Below are positions 38,149 through 42,681 of a stretch of DNA of 42,681 bases, piece by piece; the first letter of the stretch is position 1, and each line of letters starts with the position of its first letter. The translations under genes and the position numbers were made by a program. The stretch comes from Sphingomonas echinoides. GTDB lineage: Bacteria; Pseudomonadota; Alphaproteobacteria; Sphingomonadales; Sphingomonadaceae. The notes beneath the pieces are model-generated. The model saw only the letters and a program-made list of their open reading frames with translations, searched no databases and had not been told where the DNA came from. The DNA lies in NCBI RefSeq assembly GCF_029623395.1, contig NZ_JAPYKK010000036.1, positions 1 to 42,681 on the forward strand, written 5' to 3'.

Positions 38149-38625
38149 ATGGCTACCGTCGAAAAGATGCCGATGCTGCAGGAAGGCTATGAAACGCTGA
38201 ATGCAGACCTGAAACGGCTGAAGGCGGAACGCCCGACGATCGTGGATGCGATCGAAGAGGCGCGCGCGCATGGCGACCTTTCGGAAAACGCCGAATATCA
38301 CGCCGCCAAGGAGCGCCAGGGCCAGATCGAAGCGTCGATCAGCGATATCGAGGACAAGCTTGCGCGCGCGCAGGTGATCGACCCCCGCGACCTGTCGGGC
38401 GACAAGGTCGTGTTCGGGGCGACCGTCACGCTGATGGACGAGGACGACAAGCCGGTCACGTACCAGATCGTCGGCCAGACCGAGGCGAACGCCAAGGGCG
38501 GCCGCATCTCGTACAACTCGCCGCTCGGCCGTGCGCTGATCGGGCGGAAGCTCGACGACGAGGTCGAAGTGACCGTTCCGTCGGGCGACCGCTACTACGT
38601 CGTCTCGAAGATTGAGTTCATCTAA
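38149..38625 (+). CDS. greA: Transcription elongation factor GreA
   Basis: The factor rescues backtracked RNA polymerase by stimulating transcript cleavage. The 158-residue product has the N-terminal coiled-coil hairpin with the acidic tip DLSENAEYHAAKE (the catalytic acidic residues) and the C-terminal FKBP-like domain (VVFGATVTLMDEDDKPVTYQ, GRISYNSPLGRALIG). ATG at 38149 follows AAGGG. The gene lies 85 bases after carB. A short 5-bp hairpin at 38093-38106 lies between them. A strong terminator follows. Confidence 0.96.
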   Translation: MATVEKMPMLQEGYETLNADLKRLKAERPTIVDAIEEARAHGDLSENAEYHAAKERQGQIEASISDIEDKLARAQVIDPRDLSGDKVVFGATVTLMDEDDKPVTYQIVGQTEANAKGGRISYNSPLGRALIGRKLDDEVEVTVPSGDRYYVVSKIEFI

Positions 38626-38628
38626 TAA

Positions 38629-38662
38629 AAAAGCCCGCCGTGCAAATGCATGGCGGGCTTTT
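38629..38662. terminator. Bidirectional intrinsic terminator, greA / DUF4170
   Basis: Stem AAGCCCGCC / GGCGGGCTT (38631-38639 and 38652-38660), with the inner TGCA/TGCA helix around an AA loop. The upstream side has a run of A, the downstream side TTTT, so it can terminate both the greA transcript and the convergent DUF4170 transcript. Confidence 0.93.
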
Positions 38663-38668
38663 CTGTAT

Positions 38669-38902
38669 TCAGGCGGCAGTGCCTGGCGTGAGCAGATCCG
38701 GCTCGAGCAGACGGTGCAGGTGCACCACCACGAATTTCATCTCGGCATCGTCGACCGTACGTTGTGCTGCGGCGCGCCAGGCCTTCTCGGCGCTGGCATA
38801 ATCCGGATACACCCCGATGATTTCGATCGCGGCGGTATCGACAAAGTCGGTTCCGCGCGGATCGCGAACGCGACCGCCGAAGACCAGGTGAAGCTTGCTC
38901 AT
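38669..38902 (-). CDS. DUF4170 protein
   Basis: The 77-residue product reads MSKLHLVFGGRVRDPRGTDF, then IIGVYPDYASAEKAWRAAAQ and FVVVHLHRLLEP, the typical alphaproteobacterial DUF4170 pattern. It is a compact strand-helix protein of unknown function. ATG at 38902 starts the conserved part. It is convergent with greA and shares its terminator. Confidence 0.8.
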   Translation of the reverse strand: MSKLHLVFGGRVRDPRGTDFVDTAAIEIIGVYPDYASAEKAWRAAAQRTVDDAEMKFVVVHLHRLLEPDLLTPGTAA

Positions 38903-38981
38903 GATAATGGGTTCCCGAAAACGGCAGGTTTCGCGCACCTCATAGGCACGCCCGGCCGCTTCGGGAACCTGTCATGAAGGA

Positions 38982-39545
38982 TTATTCGTGCGCCGGGCCG
39001 GTTTTCGGTGCTGCGGCGACCGGCTTTTCGTTGCCGCCCGAAAGCCGAGCGGTGAGTGCGGCGGTGCCCGCGGCGGTCAGCGCGTCGACGATCCCGCCGA
39101 GCAACTTACCCGCCTGATCCTTCGCGGAGTCCCGCGAAAGACCCAGCGACGCGAATTCCGACTGCGCGGTTTCCTTCGCCGCGCCGACCGCGCCCTTTGC
39201 GGTATCGGTCAGGCGGCGACCGACCGGCGCGAACAGGCGCGCCTCGGTCTGGCTGCGCGGCAGCACCGATGCGGCGAGCATCCCGACCGCGATCCCGCCG
39301 ACCAGCACGCCCAGCGGGCTGCTCTCGATCGTCTCGATCGCGCGCGCGCCAAGATCGTGGGCGGCATGCGAAGTCGTCTCGGCGGCCTTCTCGGCAGTCT
39401 CGCGGGCAGTCTCTGCGGCCTTGCCGGCAGTTTCACGAACGGTTTCGACGGCCTTGCCGACATTGTCCCGCGCGACGTCGACGGCGTGATGCGCCTTGTC
39501 CGAAAGCGCCGCGCCCTGGGTTTGAAGGGTATCTTTGACGGTCAC
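38982..39545 (-). CDS. LEA-like / YtxH-like helical membrane-associated protein
   Basis: The 187-residue product starts with alternating charged and alanine-rich 11-residue repeats of the form ETAREТ-type (for example VRETAGKAAETARETAEKAA), resembling late-embryogenesis-abundant proteins. A hydrophobic segment follows (GVLVGGIAVGMLAASVLP), as in YtxH proteins, then further amphipathic helix. GTG at 39545 is chosen because AGGAG lies seven bases before it. It is the last gene of the yqj-like operon, 19 bases after the DUF3618-like gene. A role in envelope protection under desiccation or salt is inference. Confidence 0.65.
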   Translation of the reverse strand: MTVKDTLQTQGAALSDKAHHAVDVARDNVGKAVETVRETAGKAAETARETAEKAAETTSHAAHDLGARAIETIESSPLGVLVGGIAVGMLAASVLPRSQTEARLFAPVGRRLTDTAKGAVGAAKETAQSEFASLGLSRDSAKDQAGKLLGGIVDALTAAGTAALTARLSGGNEKPVAAAPKTGPAHE

Positions 39546-39564
39546 ACTCAATCTCCTGGAATAT

Positions 39565-39870
39565 CTATCGCTTGGGGGCTTTGGGTTTGTCGGTGCCGCG
39601 AATCGCCCGGTAGATCGGCCCGCGGGCGAGGAACAGGCCGGTCAACGCCACGCCGATCCCAGTCGCCCACGGGCGCTTCTCCGCCGTATCCATCGCGGTT
39701 TGCATCGCTTCGCCACCCCGTGTCTTGAGGGTCGCGACCACGTCCGACGCAATCGTCTGCGGGTTGGCGCGCTTCTGGAGCAGGCCCATCGTCTCGGACA
39801 AGCGCGCACGCGCCGCATCGGCCCGCGCTTGCGCGGCCACGACGCGCGGGGAGGGAGCCTTCATGCTCAT
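39565..39870 (-). CDS. DUF3618-like small membrane protein
   Basis: The 101-residue product has an N-terminal helix (AQARADAARARLSETMGLLQ, then KRANPQTIASDVVATLK) that resembles DUF3618, and a C-terminal membrane segment (RPWATGIGVALTGLFLARGP) with a basic tail. ATG at 39870 overlaps the stop of the DUF1469 gene (ATGA). In E. coli the third gene of yqjDEK occupies the equivalent place. Confidence 0.65.
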   Translation of the reverse strand: MSMKAPSPRVVAAQARADAARARLSETMGLLQKRANPQTIASDVVATLKTRGGEAMQTAMDTAEKRPWATGIGVALTGLFLARGPIYRAIRGTDKPKAPKR

Positions 39871-40235
39871 GCCGACACCTCCGTCGCGCCGGACATCCGC
39901 TTGAAATGCTGTATCCCCAGCATCCCCAACAGCCCAGCCACGACGAGCAGCACGCCGACGACGATCACCGTCGCCCAGACCGGGCCGACCAGCGGCGTCA
40001 GGATCATCAGAACGCCGACGACCAACGCAATCGCTGCCAATAGCCCAGTGAAGGCCGCTGCTGCCACCAGCACGACACCCGCCTTGGCCTCGTCGACCTT
40101 GGCGAAGAGCTTAGCCTTGCGCAGGTCGATCTCGGCACGCGCGACCTGCTCGGCATCCGACACCGCGCGGGACAGCAATGCCCCGACGCTGTCGTCCACC
40201 GTAGCCGGCGCGAGGTTCTTCAGGGTCTCACCCAT
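39867..40235 (-). CDS. DUF1469 / phage-holin-III-like membrane protein (YqjE type)
   Basis: The 122-residue product has a helical N-terminus (SVGALLSRAVSDAEQVARAE, IDLRKAKLFAKVDEAKAG) and two membrane segments (VVLVAAAAFTGLLAAIALVV and VWATVIVVGVLLVVAGLLGM), the layout of YqjE/DUF1469. ATG at 40235 follows GGGAG by about six bases; the frame's earlier start lacks one. It lies 22 bases after the YqjD-like gene. Confidence 0.75.
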   Translation of the reverse strand: MGETLKNLAPATVDDSVGALLSRAVSDAEQVARAEIDLRKAKLFAKVDEAKAGVVLVAAAAFTGLLAAIALVVGVLMILTPLVGPVWATVIVVGVLLVVAGLLGMLGIQHFKRMSGATEVSA

Positions 40236-40257
40236 TCCGGCTCCCGTCACGCTACGA

Positions 40258-40767
40258 TTAGGCCTTGGGGTCGCTGTCGACGGCAAGCCCGGACTGGATC
40301 AGCCGCACTAGCACGAAGCCGAGCGCCGCCGCCGTGCCGATCGCAATCGCCGGGCTCTTCTGGACGAACCCGCGCGCGTCGTCGATCAAGTCGTCGAGCT
40401 CCTTCGCCTTCAGCCCTTCCGAGAAGCCCTGGACCTTGTCCGCAGCGGTCCGCGCATACTGGCCGTACTGGGCGCCGAGCTTGTCATCCACGGTGCCCGC
40501 GGCATCGTTGATCATCCGGACGATCTCGTCGAGCGCGGTCCCGGCGCGCGCCTTGCCGTCCTCGGCATAGGTCTTGGCGCGATCGACGACTTCCTTGCCG
40601 AGCTTGTCGGTGCTGTCCTTGAACAACTGTGCGGCACCGCTGGTCAGCTTCGCGGCTTCGTCGCGCGCGGAAGAGGCGGCATCCTTGGCGGCACCAGCGG
40701 CGGCATCGATCTTTTCGTTAGCGGCGTGCGCATCTGCGCCCGCATGGGATCCCGGGGTCGTGGCCAT
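40258..40767 (-). CDS. ElaB/YqjD-like membrane-anchored helical protein
   Basis: The 169-residue product is a long charged helix (NEKIDAAAGAAKDAASSARD, LFKDSTDKLGKEVVDRAKT) with a C-terminal membrane anchor (SPAIAIGTAAALGFVLVRLI). This is the ElaB/YqjD layout; the E. coli proteins tether ribosomes to the inner membrane in stationary phase. ATG at 40767 follows GGAGGG by seven bases. It is first in a four-gene run and has a candidate EcfG promoter 35 bases upstream. Confidence 0.7.
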   Translation of the reverse strand: MATTPGSHAGADAHAANEKIDAAAGAAKDAASSARDEAAKLTSGAAQLFKDSTDKLGKEVVDRAKTYAEDGKARAGTALDEIVRMINDAAGTVDDKLGAQYGQYARTAADKVQGFSEGLKAKELDDLIDDARGFVQKSPAIAIGTAAALGFVLVRLIQSGLAVDSDPKA

Positions 40768-40789
40768 GATAATGCCCTCCAATTGTTAC

Positions 40790-40799
40790 TTGTCGACAA
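40790..40799. promoter_or_regulatory. TTGTCGACAA palindrome
   Basis: A perfect 10-base palindrome 23 bases upstream of the yqjD-like ATG, between its putative promoter and ribosome binding site. Possible operator. Confidence 0.3.
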
Positions 40800-40801
40800 T
40801 A

Positions 40802-40826
40802 AGCGGTCCGGACCGCGCCTAGTTCC
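40802..40826 (-). promoter_or_regulatory. Candidate EcfG-type promoter of the yqjD-like operon
   Basis: On the minus strand, GGAAC (40822-40826) is followed after 16 bases by CGCT (40802-40805), one mismatch from the EcfG CGTT. A 14-base perfect palindrome (GCGGTCCGGACCGC, 40803-40816) lies across the spacer and -10 box. Confidence 0.4.
40803..40816. promoter_or_regulatory. GCGGTCCGGACCGC palindrome
   Basis: Perfect 14-base palindrome four bases from the TTGTCGACAA palindrome, in the divergent region of the yqjD-like operon and enolase. Overlaps the putative EcfG -10 box and so could be a repressor site. Confidence 0.35.
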
Positions 40827-40911
40827 ATCGGTCGCGCACGAATTGCGGCGGCGAAGCTTAAGCGATAGAGGCACCCGCGACGCTATTCCGAAATCGTAGA
40901 AGGATCGTTCC

Positions 40912-42189
40912 GTGACCGCAATCATCGACATTCATGCCCGCACGATCCTCGACAGCCGCGGCAACCCCACGGTCGAGGTCGACGTGATGCTGGAAGACGG
41001 CAGCTTCGGCCGCGCGGCGGTCCCGTCGGGTGCCTCCACCGGAAAGCATGAAGCGGTCGAGAAGCGCGACGGCGATAAGAGCCGCTGGGGCGGCAAGGGC
41101 GTCGACCAGGCGGTCGAGGCGGTCAACCGAGAGATCGCCGACGCGGTGCTCGGGCTCGAAGCCGAGGACCAGCGCGACGTCGACCACACGATGATCGAGC
41201 TCGACGGGACCGAGAACAAGCATCGCCTCGGCGCGAACGCGATCCTCGGCGTGTCGCTCGCGGTCGCCAAGGCGGCTGCCGATGCGCGCAGCCTGCCGCT
41301 GTACCGCTATGTTGGCGGTGTCGCTGCGCACGTCCTGCCCGTGCCAATGATGAACATCATCAACGGCGGCGAACATGCTGATAATCCGATCGATTTCCAG
41401 GAATTCATGATCGTGCCGGTCGGTGCGTCGTCGATCCTCGAAGCGGTGCGGTGCGGGTCGGAGATATTCCACACGCTCAAGAAGGGCCTGCACGACAAGG
41501 GTCTCGCGACCTCGGTTGGCGACGAGGGCGGCTTCGCGCCGAACATCGCGTCGAACGACGAAGCGATCGAGTTCATCCTGCGTTCGATCGAAACCGCCGG
41601 CTACAAGCCCGGCGAGGACGTGATGCTCGCGCTCGATTGCGCCGCGACCGAGTTCTACAAGAACGGCAAGTATGAGATTTCGGGCGAGGGCAAGAGCCTC
41701 AGCAGCCACGAAATGGCCGAATATCTCGCCGATCTCGCACGCCGCTACCCGATCTTCTCGATCGAGGACGGCATGGCCGAGGACGATTTCGAGGGCTGGA
41801 AGGCATTGACCGACCTGTGCGGCGACACGGTCCAGCTGGTCGGCGACGATCTGTTCGTCACCAACCCCAAGCGGCTCGGGCAGGGGATCAAGGACGGTCT
41901 CGCCAACTCGCTGCTGGTGAAGGTCAACCAGATCGGCACGCTGACCGAGACGCTCGAAGCGGTATCCATGGCGAATCGTGCGAAATATACCGCGGTGATG
42001 TCGCATCGCTCGGGCGAAACCGAGGATTCGACGATCGCCGATCTCGCGGTTGCGACGAATTGCGGACAGATCAAGACGGGCAGCCTTGCGCGCTCCGACC
42101 GGCTTGCAAAGTACAACCAGCTGATCCGCATCGAGGAGGAGCTCGAGGGCGCGGCGGTCTATGCGGGGCGTTCTATCCTTCGCGTCTGA
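40912..42189 (+). CDS. eno: Enolase
   Basis: The glycolytic enzyme converts 2-phosphoglycerate to phosphoenolpyruvate. The 425-residue product has all the hallmarks: ARTILDSRGNPTVEVDV at the start, PSGASTGKHEA, NGGEHADNPIDFQEFM, SVGDEGGFAPN, LALDCAATEFY, SIEDGMAEDD, LVGDDLFVTN, LLVKVNQIGTLTE and SHRSGETED. The start is GTG at 40912 after AAGGA six bases upstream. ftsB follows closely. The gene is divergent from the yqjD-like operon, sharing a 144-base intergenic region. Confidence 0.97.
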   Translation: MTAIIDIHARTILDSRGNPTVEVDVMLEDGSFGRAAVPSGASTGKHEAVEKRDGDKSRWGGKGVDQAVEAVNREIADAVLGLEAEDQRDVDHTMIELDGTENKHRLGANAILGVSLAVAKAAADARSLPLYRYVGGVAAHVLPVPMMNIINGGEHADNPIDFQEFMIVPVGASSILEAVRCGSEIFHTLKKGLHDKGLATSVGDEGGFAPNIASNDEAIEFILRSIETAGYKPGEDVMLALDCAATEFYKNGKYEISGEGKSLSSHEMAEYLADLARRYPIFSIEDGMAEDDFEGWKALTDLCGDTVQLVGDDLFVTNPKRLGQGIKDGLANSLLVKVNQIGTLTETLEAVSMANRAKYTAVMSHRSGETEDSTIADLAVATNCGQIKTGSLARSDRLAKYNQLIRIEEELEGAAVYAGRSILRV

Positions 42190-42244
42190 AGTCTTTGAAA
42201 AATACGTCTTGATCCACGAGTCGCGATGCGCGAGAATCGCGACC

Positions 42245-42559
42245 GTGATCAAGCGCCGCTCCAATGTCCGAATGATGCTCCGCCGCGCCGTCGCGCCGGC
42301 GGCGTTGATGATCGTTGGCCTGTTTTTCGGAGGCTATGCGATCTTCGGCCCGAACGGCGCGCTGGCCTATGGCGACGTGGAACGGCAGCTCGCGGTCAAG
42401 CAGAAGCAACTGGCGGCGCTCGACCGGAATCGCAGCGAATTGAAGAACCGGGTCAATTTGCTCGACCCGCGGCATGCCGATCCTGATCTGGCCGATGAAC
42501 TGGCACGCAAGGATCTTGGCGTGGTGCATCAGGACGAAGTGATCGTCCCGCTTAACTAA
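42245..42559 (+). CDS. ftsB: Cell division protein FtsB (DivIC family)
   Basis: The 104-residue product is a single-pass membrane protein of the divisome FtsQBL complex. It has a basic N-terminus, a membrane segment (VAPAALMIVGLFFGGYAIFG), a coiled coil (VERQLAVKQKQLAALDRNRS) and the conserved ending DLADELARKDLGVVHQDEVI. I chose GTG at 42245 because it gives the normal length; an ATG at 42161 would overlap eno and ATG at 42272 is shorter. The eno-ftsB order is common in alphaproteobacteria, where pdhA often follows. Confidence 0.85.
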   Translation: MIKRRSNVRMMLRRAVAPAALMIVGLFFGGYAIFGPNGALAYGDVERQLAVKQKQLAALDRNRSELKNRVNLLDPRHADPDLADELARKDLGVVHQDEVIVPLN

Positions 42560-42579
42560 CACGATCTGTGTGGGGAAAG

Positions 42580-42681
42580 CCCTTCCGCTTTAGAGAAGGG
42601 GTGGGGTGGGGCCGTGTAGCGCGACCACCGGCTGGGTCAGGTCTCTGCGAGGCTTCCCCCACCCCCAACCCCTCCCCTGAA
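42580..42681. repeat. Inverted pair of palindromic units after ftsB (cut by window end)
   Basis: Unit F (CCCTTC 42580-42585, GAAGGG 42595-42600, then a G-rich tail to 42612) and an inverted unit G beginning about 42655 (CCCCCACCCCCAACCCCTCCC) that runs off the window. The layout equals the carA insertion, and the start of the spacer (GGGGCCGTG then C or T, then AGC) is shared with it. Unit F is more diverged. Confidence 0.75.

Noticed and set aside
40858..42264. 468-residue minus-strand frame opposite enolase
   Set aside because: Antisense shadow of a highly conserved gene.

Overview
The window looks like a chromosomal segment of an alphaproteobacterium of the Sphingomonas type. The base composition is high in GC. 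The genes include alphaproteobacterial and sphingomonad small families (a DUF4170 protein, a phasin, a DOMON-like protein next to a NamZ/DUF1343 protein), a TonB-dependent receptor, a DnaG-RpoD operon and candidate EcfG-type stress promoters. I see no rRNA, tRNA, CRISPR array, insertion sequence with a transposase, or prophage. This is an identification from gene content only.

Layout. 1-6.4 kb: free methionine-(R)-sulfoxide reductase, a small secreted protein, a secreted M28 peptidase, a DUF2946 protein followed by a TonB-dependent receptor, a HAD phosphatase and a universal stress protein. 6.6-11.4 kb: a tight run of pyruvate dehydrogenase E2, a small membrane protein, a hotdog thioesterase, lipoamide dehydrogenase and a GT-C-like membrane protein, then a phasin. 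11.9-18.8 kb: a GNAT acetyltransferase, a complete RND tripartite efflux operon (adaptor, pump, outer-membrane factor) behind a consensus EcfG-type promoter, and a 60-residue helix-turn-helix-like protein. 18.9-21.8 kb: isovaleryl-CoA dehydrogenase, a DOMON-like protein and NamZ. 22-28 kb: a MoxR ATPase and its usual CoxE-like vWA partner, separated by a CHAP hydrolase and a GT39-like membrane protein, then two poorly known genes. 28-33 kb: YqeY, a DUF559 endonuclease, DnaG and RpoD. 33-38.6 kb: carA-rraB-carB and greA. 38.7-40.8 kb: DUF4170 and a four-gene membrane/stress operon resembling yqjD-yqjE. 40.9-42.6 kb: enolase and FtsB.

The most unusual feature is a family of short GC-rich palindromic units (about 34 bp, a CCCCTCCC-type palindrome plus a G-rich tail). 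Two of them, 33/34 identical and inverted, bracket the DUF559 endonuclease gene. An inverted pair forms an exactly 105-bp in-frame insertion in carA. Another inverted pair follows ftsB at the window end. Where the units lie in genes they are translated, in the same reading frame in two unrelated proteins. This is reminiscent of the protein-coding palindromic elements of Rickettsia, and it raises the possibility that the endonuclease helps spread the repeat.
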